64,000 nt of DNA from Oegoconia quadripuncta (GCA_949316235.1 OX438755.1:17377151-17441150); one strand, 5' to 3'; positions 35,046-45,499 are shown, counted from the first letter of the stretch. A program made the numbers and translations. The notes: generated from the letters alone by a model not told the origin.

Positions 35046-35764
35046 CAAAAGTCTATCTAATTAAATATCAGTTAGTATTTATTGTTATTAAGATACAAAA
35101 TAAAATAGGGTTTTGTTAGAGTAATCGCTCGTTTTTTTAGGCTTCATTATTCAAAATTACATCTCTAATATACCTCTATAAGATAGCAATTATATAAGTC
35201 GGTTCTGAATTATGTTTAGCTAAGCTAATTTTTTTACCGTATTTTCCCTGGGCTATTTGTTTTATTTTTGGAGAAAAGCTCCATATTTCCTTTTATTGAC
35301 GTATATATGTCGTCCTATAGAAGCCCTCGCTTTCAGGTTACTTACAATAGTGTACTATTGAAGGTATACTTGCAGGACTAGTAAATGACCAAAAGACCCA
35401 TTATATGAACTCACTTCTAGTATAAAGAGTTTACAAACAATCATTATCGTAAGATGCGCTTAAAACGGTGGAACAATAGGCGGGTATTTTAGTTAAGAAA
35501 AATGGTAGTAGCGTAATTCAATCGACAAATTGACGTAATCGTTGATGATCGCGTGGGAAATTACACTTTTTCAAATGTTTTGTTTATTTGGCTCGATCTC
35601 GACTCCCGCTTGAGATGACTTGGAAAACCAAGTTAACTACCTTGTCTCATGTCTGGTCGTCATTTGTCACCTGCAAGGTTAGTTTGATCCGCAGTCTTCG
35701 CTCGACTTATGCCAAAAATATAATGTCCAACTCTACAATGAAAAAAGATAGCAGTTTTGCATCT

Positions 35765-35951
35765 GACGACCGATTGGTGTAGTGGATAGTGGACCCTGTC
35801 AGCGAAACTAACGGTTGCGGGTTCGAATCATACAAACATTTATTCCCGATTGTTTATCCGTTATCTAGTTTCCATAGCACAAGCTTCGCTTAGTTTGGTG
35901 ACTAGATGATTGGTGTAAGTGTCCGAAATATTTATTATTATTATTATTATC
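35765..35951 (+). mobile_element. SINE-B copy with internal deletion (left of an inverted pair)
   Basis: Intact tRNA-like head (TTGGTGTAGTGG, GGTTCGAATC), then a deletion of about 40 bp into 'acatttattcccgattg', and a TTATTA tail. Confidence 0.8.
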
Positions 35952-36035
35952 TCTTTTACCTGCCGGAAATTAAAATTAAACAGGAATGAGATAGTACGCT
36001 TCTATTTCGATCTCCCAATTTTTATTAATTTTTAA

Positions 36036-36213
36036 TATTTCAGACACTTACACCAATCATCTAGTCCCAAACTAAGCAAAGCTTGTGCTATGGATACTAG
36101 ATAATGGATAAACATACAGAAATTTTATATAAACATCACTCGGGATTAAATGTTCGTATTCATCACACAAACAGTTACCCCTCGCGGGTTTCGAACCCGC
36201 AACCGTTGGTTGG
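36036..36213 (-). mobile_element. SINE-B copy (right of an inverted pair)
   Basis: Minus-strand SINE-B from tail ('tttcagacacttacaccaat') to B box (GCGGGTTCGAAACCC); the A-box end is lost. Faces 35765-35951 across about 85 bp. Confidence 0.8.
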
Positions 36214-36514
36214 ATATCTAGAATTCGGCAGGGCCGACTATCTAACTCATACTCTACTCAACATAATACGAAACCAGCACTTTTAGCATGAAAGGCGCGA
36301 TAGGCGTTTAATGTCGTACGAGATAATATTTGCCCTGCTCATTCGTTTGGACCAAATATACAACTATCCCCCTCTCACTACTACCTCGCGCGCGATAAAC
36401 GATATCATGCTACGGGGCGATGCTAAGTAAGTGCTGTGGATGTATATTGTAGGTATAGCGCTTTTCTCAAAACTAAACAAACATAATATTTGCAAAGAAA
36501 ACTAGGCTCGGTTT

Positions 36515-37255
36515 GCCCCTTTTTTATTTTGCAGGCGCCATGTTGGTTCTTTCATCATAAAATGTATCCATGAAACTCTGGTCAAAAAGACGAAACTAAC
36601 GATACCTTCAAAATCATTACACCCGAAAACATTACCTTCCTTCCTGTGGCAGTCGTATAAAAGGAGCATGTAGCTTGCAATGGGGCTGCATGCATGGGTC
36701 GAATTTTTTACCCGACTATCCCCAGCAAGGGAGTTCGTAACTGAACATTGAAATACAAACGTGCGCAGCACACATTGCTTGTGCGATAAACCATAGTGAC
36801 AGAATACTTCTTCGGCGAACGCTAGTGCGAAAGAACTCCCGAACATCGAAGACTAAGGAGACCAATTGAAAAGATGTGTTGTTGCGGAGTTTCTTGTCGC
36901 TTCTTCTCCCTAACCATAACACCTTGTGAAGCGATGTAGTTTAAAAGAACAAAAATAACATGTTGCCTTTCAATAAGTGATATTTTTGTATCGTACATTG
37001 AATAAAATATTTTTGATTTTGAAGGCGGGAACGAAGCAAAGCTTCTTCGTGCCGCTACCCCAGAAATGAGGATAATATGTTGTCAGAGTGTTTACTTGTG
37101 CATATATGTATGTAGATTTCTATGTTAATCCCTGTAGCGTAAACGGTTTTACCGGTTATGAAGTGCAAGGTGTCGTTCGATTCGTCTTGATCCCTAGTGC
37201 GTCATAGGAAAATGCCCGCAAGGAAATATGCTGTCGGGTATTTTGGTTTTTAAAT
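36515..37255 (+). repeat. Dispersed repeat, 'gcgccatgttggat' family, long copy with insertion
   Basis: Starts near 'ttttgcaggcgccatgttgg', ends near 'gctgtcgggtattttgg', with 'tgtatgtagatttctatgtt' near its end as in 27150-27610. A LINE 3' end (36857-37023) sits inside it. Confidence 0.55.
36857..37023 (+). mobile_element. LINE 3' end fragment (second family)
   Basis: 'tgttgcggagtttcttgtcg', 'accataacaccttgtgaag', then 'aatattttt' and 'gattttga' tail. It is the inverse of 23332-23520. Confidence 0.7.
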
Positions 37256-37721
37256 ATTTAAATACTTATATACTTATTGTATGTATGTTTGGTCAGTTAC
37301 TATTTATATGTCGGTTCACTAGATGTCAACCACGCCAATGCAATAGACGCAAGTCACATCGCCGTTACCTCGTTTACCTTGCCCTTCTTCCTCAATGAGT
37401 CATCTGACATTAACATACAGTGTCATACATAACTTACTCTCGATACCTCTGAAACCTGCGGCTGACTTGACTCATCTGATATGAGTCATTTCGTGTAATT
37501 GTCATTGACATGGCGAATGACGGATCTAGTGACGAAAGTAGTTGAGATCTGTACCTATATTATAGTGGTATTTCAAATACTGAGTTTTAACGTGCGTCAT
37601 TAAAATCGCACGTGTTTAGTGCTGTTTTCTTAATATCCATCAAACGGTCCAATTCCATTTATAAATTAAAACCTAGAGGACTCTTAGAGATAAATTTAAG
37701 GAAATTAATATCTCAACAATG

Positions 37722-38048
37722 GCACCTATTTGTAGTGGTTAGAAATTCTGACTAGTATAGAAAGGTCGCGGGTTCAAATCCCGCTAGGGGCATAGGTTTG
37801 TGTGATGGATAGGGACATGGAAGTTTTCATTTTCATATTTACAAAATGTATTTGTGTAATATATCAACCTATCTGGTATCGGTATCCATAATACAAGCCT
37901 AGTTGCAAAGTGTGGAAGTAGATAGCGCATATCCAAGGAGATCTATGTGTCTCAATACATTTATGAGAATTTGTAGGTTGGTCTCAACCTCTGAATAAAA
38001 TTGATGTACGATTGTAATTTGAAAATAAAGATTTTTGTATTTTTTTTT
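37722..38048 (+). mobile_element. SINE-C: a third tRNA-headed SINE
   Basis: Head with an A-box-like TTTGTAGTGGTTAG and a B box (GCGGGTTCAAATCCC), then a body unlike SINE-A but sharing 'atccataatacaagc' with SINE-B, ending in an 'aaataaagattttt' tail. A partial minus copy is at 46028-46142. Confidence 0.7.
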
Positions 38049-38323
38049 GTTTTGTTATCAGCAATATAATCTTATTCACTAAAAATAGTGATAGGTATAA
38101 TCTCATTACAAGGAATAAGAAAGAACCAATTATTTGTTTATTCTAGTCGACTTCACAAAGTTGGTAAATCCTTCAAAGGGTAACACAATAAGGTTCCTGC
38201 TGATATTCGAAACTTGGCCTTTTTAAAACATCCGATTACTTGGAAGTGGAACCAGCTGCTCGATTGTCAGTTATTTCTTAGTACAATAAAATATTGTATA
38301 CTTTGTGAACAAAAAAGAACAGA

Positions 38324-38380
38324 CTTAAGTTTCTTGAGTTTCTTCTCTCAAAGGGAGAGAAGAAACTCAAGAAACTTAAG
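38324..38380. repeat. Perfect 26-bp hairpin with a 5-nt loop
   Basis: Arms 38324-38349 and 38355-38380 are exact reverse complements (CTTAAGTTTC..CTTCTCTC), with loop AAAGG. The arm contains the 'agtttctt..ttcttctc' text of LINE 3' UTRs, so it probably arose by an inverted duplication of a LINE 3' end. Confidence 0.95.
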
Positions 38381-38464
38381 TGTGTTCTCCGAACGCCTGA
38401 TAGTTTCGAAAAACTTAACTATTTTCAAGTGTGAATTTTACCTATGAAAAAAAAATAAGTTCTG

Positions 38465-39145
38465 CATTAAAAATACCTTTAAAAACAATTAATTATTAAA
38501 TTAATGCTCCATCATGCTTATCACATATTATTCTAGTAAATACATACATAAAGTCACGCCTGTTTCCCGTAGTCAGAGACCATAGTCTACTATTTAGTAT
38601 GATTTAATTTAAGGTTTTTTATTTTATTTACGACATCTTAGGGGTGGAGGACTGATAACTTGAGACATGATTTATCCTAGTTCACCTAGAACCCCACCAT
38701 GATCTTACCAGTATTTAAAATGTTGCTAAAACTTCTAAGTACAATTGATATTTATTTGCTTTGTTAGATTTTGGTGAGCAATAAATATATAATAATAATA
38801 GAATCCCACAGGGAAACATGGGTGACTTTATGTATGTATGTATTCCAGTACAAAGACGAGTAACATAATGTCCATCCAGGAGTTCCACTGGCAATCTTCT
38901 GATGCCATCTTGAAACCCTCGTCATCATATGCTCATGGTAATAAAAAGTGCTCATGGTAACAAAATAAACTAGCCCAAATTCGACTATCTTGCTATTTAC
39001 CATCAGTCCTACGTCCCGGCATTCTACTCCCTACATCCCGGCTCTATCATCAGATCAGCTCGATGGTACCATAATATTGCATTGTCACCATAAATATGCC
39101 AAATTTCAGCTCAATCTGATATCAGCAAGTGGTTGACACATGCTT
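38465..39145. repeat. Dispersed repeat, copy 2 of a two-copy family
   Basis: Shares its ends and internal blocks with 26100-26405 but carries about 350 bp of extra sequence between roughly 38540 and 38900. Confidence 0.6.
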
Positions 39146-39397
39146 TGCAAATTTTGAAACTGACAACTTACACATGAACATTGTAAACTAACTAAAAGCT
39201 TGTAAAAAAAACCCAGGTACATACTCATTGCCTCGATTCGGTCAACGAGACCGCAGTGACAATGCAGAGTGATTCCCAATTGGGTCAGCTTTGAAAACCA
39301 GCTAATATTTGGACGTTTTGGCTTGAGTCGTTTGTGATGATAGGAAGCTTCTGCATTAGAACGTATTCAGCGTTAGTAGTTGCGACATCTTACTCCC

Positions 39398-39616
39398 GCA
39401 GTACTCACTTGAGAGTTTCACGTATTAATAAACGGAACTCAAGACTATCATTCATTCGCCGCTGAGGCGAATATTTGAGAAGTGATCTCAGCTGAGTAGA
39501 CCTCAAAATTGGTTTATAAATTAGCACGGAGCTTGAGATAGCGTCAACTTCTTAAGCATCTCGGGTGATACAGTCTCGAGACTTGTATTGAGATTGGTTT
39601 ATTAATACGGACCTTA
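39398..39616. mobile_element. Inverted-repeat element, left end missing
   Basis: Right two thirds of the 58431-58766 element: 'cattcattcgccgctgaggc', 'aattagcacggagcttgaga', ending 'ggtttattaatacggacctt'. Confidence 0.7.
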
Positions 39617-40028
39617 GTGTACATTTGATAGTCTCGGTTGATTTAAGATGGCAATAGTAAAGTACTTAAACACTCGGTTGATTCATTAAACAAATGTCGC
39701 AATAATGAAAGCAAATGTTACCGAGTCGACACTCCCATCTGTTGCAGTGACTCACGCATTGATAACGATATTGTACCAGTACACACAATACCATAATGTT
39801 TGTATACAATAATAATTACTATGATAATACTACGAGGATGGAGTACGTTCCGTAATACTATTTTATTTATGTTAGCTCTCCCACGACGACTCTTGCTTTT
39901 GGAATCTTACATCTGGCCACTTTACGTTGCCATCTTAGTCAACTCATTGTTAAAAGTCAAAAGATGCGGTGTCTATTCTAATCACACTTATCTGAAACTA
40001 ATATAAATATGGTTCTATCCCGTTCTTA

Positions 40029-40273
40029 TTATTCGACTAGCGTTCCGCCCGCGGCTTCGCCTGCGTGGAATAACTTTTATAGCCGATATGTTTAATTTGT
40101 TTATCCCGCCTAAACTACTCACTTTATCGGTATAAACAATATCCTATGTTTTCTAGGGTATGTACTACCCATCTATCAAATTTCATCCAAATCGTTTCTT
40201 CCGTTTCGCCTTGATCGAGCAACAAACGATCAAATCGACAAACATCCAAACTTTCGCATTTGTTATATTAGTT
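40029..40273 (+). mobile_element. Helitron-like repeat, uninterrupted copy
   Basis: From 'gttccgcccgcggcttcgcc' through 'actactcactttatcggtat' and 'catccaaactttcgcatttg'. First of three copies within 1.1 kb. Confidence 0.65.
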
Positions 40274-40599
40274 AGAAATTACACGAAGAAAGAGATGCCA
40301 TTACATACACTTACCTAAAAGAGGTTCTGACCATCATATATTTGTAAAATGAGCTTCTAAATAGTGATACAATGTTACAATACTAGAACTATATGAGACG
40401 TACAATGAGAGCGAACGACGTAATTTCACAGTAGGCCGTTAACCTACATATCCGTAAGCCCCATTTGGCAAAGAGACAGACCCAACCGTGCCAACATTGC
40501 ATATGGGCACCAGCCTAAGACTTGATTAATTAAAAATCAATCGTTTAATATAGATACGTCTCTTCGCGACACGTGACTTTATATTTGTCACGTTTTATT

Positions 40600-40818
40600 T
40601 ATTTGCTGATTCTCTTCGTCCGCGTACAATTCCTAACTTTGTGGGATTTCGTTTATATTTGTAATTTGTTTGTCTCGCGGGAACTACTTTATCGTGAAAA
40701 AAGTATCCCATGTCCTCTTCCAGGCCATATTCTAGCTATGTACCAAATTCGTTCGTCCGTTTCGCGTGATTGGACAACAAACAAACCTCCAAACTTTCGT
40801 ATTTATATTATTAGTTGG
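40600..40818 (+). mobile_element. Helitron-like repeat, diverged copy
   Basis: 'ctcttcgtccgcgtacaatt', 'gggaactactttatcgtgaa' and 'cctccaaactttcgtattta' follow the order of the copy at 40029. Confidence 0.6.
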
Positions 40819-40901
40819 AACATATTAGTGGAAGTTGGGATTACTTGGACAATTGCATTGGTTTTTAGCCAACTGCCTCTCTACTTCCCTTTCACTTGTA
40901 T

Positions 40902-41142
40902 ATAACTCAAAGGTGACTGACATAGTGATCTATCAACGCCCAGCCCAAACCACTGGACGGATCGGGCTGAAATTTGGCATGCAGGTAGATGTTATGACGT
41001 AGGCATCCGCTAAGAAAGGATTTTGATAAATTCTACCCCCAAGGGGATAAAATAGGGGATGAAATAGGGGATGAAAGTTTGTTGTTTGTATTTTGATAAA
41101 ATCTTCCACGCGGACGAAGTCGCGGGAGGGAAGCTAGTGTAA
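40902..41142 (-). mobile_element. Helitron-like repeat, young inverted copy
   Basis: Near-identical inverse of 27625-27865, except that 'aaataggggatg' appears twice here. Confidence 0.7.
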
Positions 41143-41524
41143 ATATAAATTTCTGAAGTATGTCCGTTTCCCGATAGAGTGTCATGCGAGTAAACTAATA
41201 TGAAGTGTCGGTGAATGAACGATATTAGTAGATTTCAGTCGCCCATATCAGGACTGGTGGCCTACAGGGAAAGTTTTCCGAAATATTCGATCAGAACGAA
41301 GGACGAGAAAACCATGTTCCGCCTGGTTTTTTGTAGATATCTATACGAATAGTTTTACAGTAAAATAAAAAAAAATACAAATGAAAAACGTAACAGAACA
41401 CGTTAGTCGTCATCCGTTCGGAAACCTTTTCTAAGATACCCGCCCGGAAGTTACTCAGGTCAGAATGGTTGATGACGACATCATTCCAAACGGTCAGAGC
41501 TCTCACTACGGACCTTTATAACAC

Positions 41525-41840
41525 CTGCAGAGAGGCTTCCATCGGGTCACGATCTGGAGTCCCCCGTATGGAAATCTCTCAACAGACTGCGTACCGGGGT
41601 CGGTAGATGCCGAGTGAACATGTCCAAGTGGGGCTACATGAACGACAACCGGTGCTTGTGCAGTGTTACATCACACACTATGGGGCATCTTCTATGGTGT
41701 CCTGCGTGTCCCGACACTTGTACGCTACAGGACCTCTATGACGCCTGTACGCGTCTCCATATTCTGGTCCTCAAGAATTTGATGTTTTCGCCATCGACTC
41801 ATTCCATAAATGTACGACCACCGATCTCCCAAATTTAATC
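41525..41840 (+). mobile_element. Fragment of a non-LTR retroelement ORF2 C-terminus
   Basis: Reads PSGHDLESPVWKSLNRLRTG, VGRCRVNMSKWGYMNDNRC, then a Cys-His cluster CLC..HTMGHLLWCPACP and TCTLQDLYDA. This is the typical end of a lepidopteran non-LTR reverse transcriptase protein. No RT core, so a fragment. It lies just upstream of Vrp1 exon 3. Confidence 0.75.
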
Positions 41841-41981
41841 TGTAGGATAGTAGGTCGACTGCTCTATCCGTATAGGTTCTATTGTGTCCTACATTTTTTT
41901 CGTATATTTGTTTAAATTCATCAACCTATATGCCACCATCATTAAACAAGATATTCATTATTACTTCCAAATTTGTTGCAG

Positions 41982-42126
41982 AGTTCATCGGACTCAATCC
42001 TGACGACGAGTTCGGTGTCGGAACGCATCAGCAGTTTGCAGTCGGATCAGGCGCTGCCGACTAATGTCGCGTCCACGCTGCACAGGAACAAAAGCTCGTT
42101 GCACTGCGTCAACCAGGGTGCGCTTG
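41982..42126 (+). CDS. Vrp1: Vrp1 exon 3
   Basis: After TTTGTTGCAG, in phase 0, ending in phase 1 at GCGCTTG/GTGAGT. Encodes residues 207-254, Ser/Thr-rich: SSSDSILTTSSVSERISSLQ, then SDQALPTNVASTLHRNKSS and LHCVNQGAL. No domain; disordered linker. Its 3' part and donor were duplicated into the following intron (see 42127-42802). The other open frame through this exon (with AEFIGLNPDDEF) fits neither neighbouring splice phase. Confidence 0.82.
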
Positions 42127-42802
42127 GTGAGTGGGTATTGTATTGACTATCACCTGCTTCACCTCCATGCTAAACGGGAACAATAGCTCGCAGCATTGCG
42201 TCGCTGGGAGAGTGGGTACTTTCCTACACAACAGTTCCTACCGACTGACCGCCCTCCACACTAAGGCACAAGATCTAGCTGGATTTCGTCAACCAGGGCG
42301 CGCTAGATGAGTGGGTACTTTAATATCTGCAGTCGGAGTAGTCGCTGCCGACTAATGTCGCCTCTATGCTAAATAGGAACAAGAGCTCGCTGCACTGCGT
42401 CAACCAGAGTGTGCTGGGGGAGTGGGTACATTAATATCCGCAGTCGGAGCAGTCACTGTCGACTAATGTCGCCTCCACACTAAGCACAAGAGCTAGATGG
42501 ATTGCCTCAACCAGGCCGCGCTAGAAGAGTGGATCCTTTAATACCTGCAGTCGGAGCATTGCTGCCGACCAATGTTGCCCCCACGATGCAAAGGAACCAG
42601 AGCTCGTAGCACTACCTCAACTAGAATGCGCTGGGTGAGTGGGAACTTTAATTTCAGCAGTCGGAGCAGTCGCTGCCGAGTAATGCCGCCTCCACGTTGC
42701 ACAGGAGTAAGAGCTCGCTGCACTGTGTTAACTAGGATGTGCTGGGAGAGTGAGTACTTTACAATCAGTTGTCTGCAGGTCGAGCCGTTGCTACCGAAAA
42801 AA
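42127..42802 (+). repeat. Decayed tandem array copied from exon 3 and its donor
   Basis: Six to seven units of about 107-111 bp follow exon 3. Clear unit starts are near 42224, 42328, 42439, 42546 and 42656, with a partial unit near 42767. Each resembles exon 3 from 42037: 'tgcagtcgga', 'gccgactaatgtcgcctcca', 'gagctcgctgcactgcgtca', 'accag', 'gcgctgg', then a version of the donor GTGAGTGGGTA. Units carry in-frame stops or indels, and most have lost the GT of the donor (GGGAGT, GAGAGT), although the unit at 42546 keeps GTGAGT. Confidence 0.88.
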
Positions 42803-43052
42803 CCCATTGGTGATGACATTTTTGTAAGTAAGTATTGTCAATCTGGACCTTTATATCAACATTAAAAGTTACGGCTTGACATATCAACCACGATTCCCTT
42901 TTCGAATATACAGACATGCCTGCGATAGGGGTTGCTTTTTTTAAATTTATTACAATTAACGATACGTCGCTTTTCGGCCTTCATTATGGTACGTAGAAAA
43001 TCTGTTCATACTTGAATGTTTGTTGTCTTTACACAATTCTTTCACCTTGCAG

Positions 43053-43272
43053 GCGGCAGTATGACGTCACTGGTGTCCGCCCCGCCTACTCCGACACCCT
43101 CATCGTCCCTCTCCACATCGGACCTGTCTGAGCGGCCGCGCCTCTCCTATGGGAAGCCCAACCTGGCGCCCAAGCCGCCCACGATGCCAGATACGAAGCC
43201 CTCGCCTCCGCCAAAGAAGCTCATTGTGAACGGGAAGACGGCTACCAGAGCGCAGAGTATGAGGATGCCTAG
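43053..43272 (+). CDS. Vrp1: Vrp1 exon 4
   Basis: After CACCTTGCAG; completes the Gly codon split by intron 3 and ends in phase 2 at CCTAG/GTAATA. Encodes residues 255-327: GGSMTSLVSAPPTPTPSSSL, then RPRLSYGKPNLAPKPP, SPPPKKLIVNGKTATRAQSM. The GKPNLAPKPP segment resembles the proline-rich SH3/profilin-binding motifs of WIP and other actin adaptors. Confidence 0.87.
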
Positions 43273-43431
43273 GTAATATGATGCTGTCTCGTTAGATATG
43301 ATTTCAGAGCTTAAAAACAAGGAATTTATTTATGATTGGTCCTAATTAATTATTCCGTGCAGTGGCGCCCTCACTGGATAAATTAAGATTTCTTTTTAAA
43401 TACAGATTATAAATAACCATTAAACCCGACA

Positions 43432-43535
43432 GCATGTTTTGTATTTTGCGGGCGCCATGTTGGATTTTATACCATAAAATGTATCCTATCACACTCCAGG
43501 GATATAGATAAATCTAACGACCCCACGCACTTCGA
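43432..43535 (+). repeat. Dispersed repeat, 'gcgccatgttggat' family, short copy
   Basis: 'gcgggcgccatgttggattt' and 'aaaatgtatcctatcacact' match the copies at 27150 and 36515. Confidence 0.6.
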
Positions 43536-43926
43536 AATCGGTCAATTTATTTTATTTATTTATTTTAATACCTAAATAGCTTCGTTTGGTTTATTTTCCA
43601 GATTTCACGATTAAAAAAGTTTTTTTATTATTTTATAGACGAGCAGCATTACTGCTGGTTTGTCTATGTCACAGTGTTGGAAGAGTTATTCAGTCAATAT
43701 TTAAGTCATCACTAGTTTTTAAAAATTTATCCAATCTATTCTTGAACGAATTCACCGATTGGGAAGAGACAACCTCTTCCGGCAGCTTATTCCAACCCTA
43801 AACAACACGGTTGCTCAGAAAGTGATGGGCGACATTGAGTTTACTTTTAGTTAATGTTTAAATTTATTCATAGAGTAATAATAATTAATTCCTTGGTGGC
43901 AGAAACTCTACTTGTTGGAGGAGGGA

Positions 43927-43946
43927 GGGGGGGGGGGGGGGGGGGG
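43927..43946. repeat. Poly-G run, 20 bp, in Vrp1 intron 4
   Basis: G(20) preceded by GGAGGGA. Could form quadruplex structure in the transcript or DNA. Length may be imprecise for technical reasons. Confidence 0.9.
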
Positions 43947-44216
43947 CTGAAATTCAGCAAATCTGCTGAGTCCCCTACCTTTTCATCACAGTTTGACCTA
44001 ATTTTAATTATTTGTTAAATTAACTTTGTGGTGAATAAATACCTTTTATTTATTTTATTTTATTATTTATTTCTTTTCCGGGATAAAAAGTAGCCTATAT
44101 GTTAATCCAGTCTACCGACCAAACCTGTCCAGCCGTGTAGGCGTGAAAAGGTAACATACATAAATGCGAAACATTTATAATAGTTGTTTAATATAATTTT
44201 GACAATACGTTCGTAG

Positions 44217-44329
44217 GTCACCGCCAGTGTCGCCGCCGTCGCCGCAGTGGGGCGGGTCGCGGCCGCCGCAGCTGCCTCTCGCGCCCTCCATCCCTCCAAT
44301 CGGCACCAAGAATCCCGCCTCGCACTTCG
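44217..44329 (+). CDS. Vrp1: Vrp1 exon 5
   Basis: After ACGTTCGTAG; the first G completes an Arg codon (AG/G), ends in phase 1 at CACTTCG/GTAAAG. Encodes residues 328-365: SPPVSPPSPQWGGSRPPQLP then LAPSIPPIGTKNPASHF. Proline-rich, GC-rich, with SP sites that proline-directed kinases could use. Confidence 0.83.
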
Positions 44330-44404
44330 GTAAAGTCACGTGTCTATTGTTATCAATTTGATTTTTATAATTTTTTATGTATGTTCTGCGAAATCTCCGT
44401 CATT

Positions 44405-44515
44405 TGGGAACCGATTTCTTTATTGCAGAAGAAATACAATTAGGTAAAAGTCAGAAAATATGTACAAAGGTGAGCTATCTATAAAGAGATCTCTTCCCAA
44501 CCAACCCTACTGGAG
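44405..44515 (-). repeat. Dispersed retroelement tail, 'tacaaaggcgagct' family
   Basis: 'tctttattgcagaagaaata' then 'gtacaaaggtgagct' and 'agagatctcttccc'. Same family as 6905-7015 and 34935-35045. It lies in Vrp1 intron 5. Confidence 0.5.
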
Positions 44516-44637
44516 GTTAGAAAATTTATACGGGAGGCGGAACAAAAAAAATGCGGAGCTAAAAAATTACATTCATAGTTAATAATAGATACCTATGATA
44601 CAAATACATTTAATAATAAATTACTTAAAATATTATA

Positions 44638-44705
44638 AACTAGCTTTCCGCCCGCGACTTCGTCCGCGTGGAAGATTTTATCAAAATCGGTTCAGCAAAA
44701 AAAAT
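44638..44705 (+). mobile_element. Helitron-like repeat fragment
   Basis: 'aactagctttccgcccgcga' and 'cttcgtccgcgtggaagatt', then it diverges. It lies in Vrp1 intron 5. Confidence 0.55.
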
Positions 44706-45288
44706 AGCCTATATAAAAATATAAGGCTACATTTCGTAAGAATAACACCAAGCAGAATGATTGTTGCGGTCGAATATTTTTGTATGTGTTTCTGTAATAT
44801 GCAAATAAACGCTTTATCTATTACTGAAGAACATGAGTTTTTATAAATTAGTAAATATTTTTAACATTCTTAGGAATGCTATCAATTGAAGCAGAGTTAG
44901 CTTTAAAAATGAACTACAAATGAAAAGGTCCAAAAATCATTATTTTTGTAAAAGATTAGATCACACAGTTAGTAAAAGCTGTCTTTAGAAATATGACTCA
45001 ATGTTTTCCACGTAATTATATTTCATTATTATGACAATATTTTGGGTTTGATTTTGTATTCTCTGAAATAAGATAACTACCTACATATACATATCATACG
45101 TACATTTGTAATATGTGTACATAATATATAATTTGGAAATAATAGGTACTGAAAGTTAAAGCCTAAAAAGGCCTCGATGAGGCGCTTTCGCCCACGTCTA
45201 GGTTAGTCCAAGCTATGCTATTTTACTCGGTTGTTTTGCCAATTGTTGGCGGTTGAGTGAGCTCTAGCATTCCATTGCACTGTTGCAG

Positions 45289-45440
45289 GCACGCTGCGCG
45301 CCCCCCGCGGCCTGCGCCCCCCCGGCGTGTGCCCCCCCCCGCCCCCGTGCGCACCCCCCGCGCCGCCGCCGCCCCCCGCGCGACACGCCTCGCTGTCGCA
45401 CCCGCCGCCCCCCCCGCCGCCGCACCACTCGCGACATAAT
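45289..45440 (+). CDS. Vrp1: Vrp1 exon 6: polyproline segment
   Basis: After CACTGTTGCAG; completes a Gly codon and ends in phase 0 at CATAAT/GTAAGT. Encodes residues 366-416: TLRAPRGLRPPGVCPPPPPC, APPAPPPPPARHASLSHPP and PPPPHHSRHN. About half of the residues are Pro; the exon is extremely GC-rich against AT-rich introns. Polyproline stretches of this kind recruit profilin and SH3 proteins. Reading frames on the opposite strand are shadows. Confidence 0.88.
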
Positions 45441-45499
45441 GTAAGTGTTGTTCGTATTAGAATATAAGTACTCAAGTACGAAGTATGGAAAAATTGATA

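Larger units (their letters stand above)
15098..41981 (+). other. Vrp1: Vrp1 intron 2 (about 26.9 kb, transposon-rich)
   Basis: Phase-0 intron from GTGAGT to a tract ending TTTGTTGCAG. It contains most of the SINE, LINE and Helitron-like copies in the window (listed separately), including nested insertions. No recognised protein-coding exon except a candidate alternative first exon at 28842-28889. Stretches without assigned repeats (for example 20250-21000, 28000-28800, 32580-33650, 35050-35750) are AT-rich and show nothing I can name. Confidence 0.75.

Noticed and set aside
38324..38380. Conventional microRNA precursor
   Set aside because: A perfectly paired 26-bp stem with a 5-nt loop is too short and too perfect for a typical animal pre-miRNA, and the arm text comes from a LINE 3' UTR.
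41882..42064. 60-codon plus frame with AEFIGLNPDDEFGVG over exon 3
   Set aside because: It is open but out of phase with both the upstream phase-0 donor and exon 4; the frame used for exon 3 joins both neighbours correctly.
42538..42865. Open frames on both strands over the exon 3 array
   Set aside because: They are by-products of the repeated exon-like units; neither fits splice phases or stays open in the neighbouring units.
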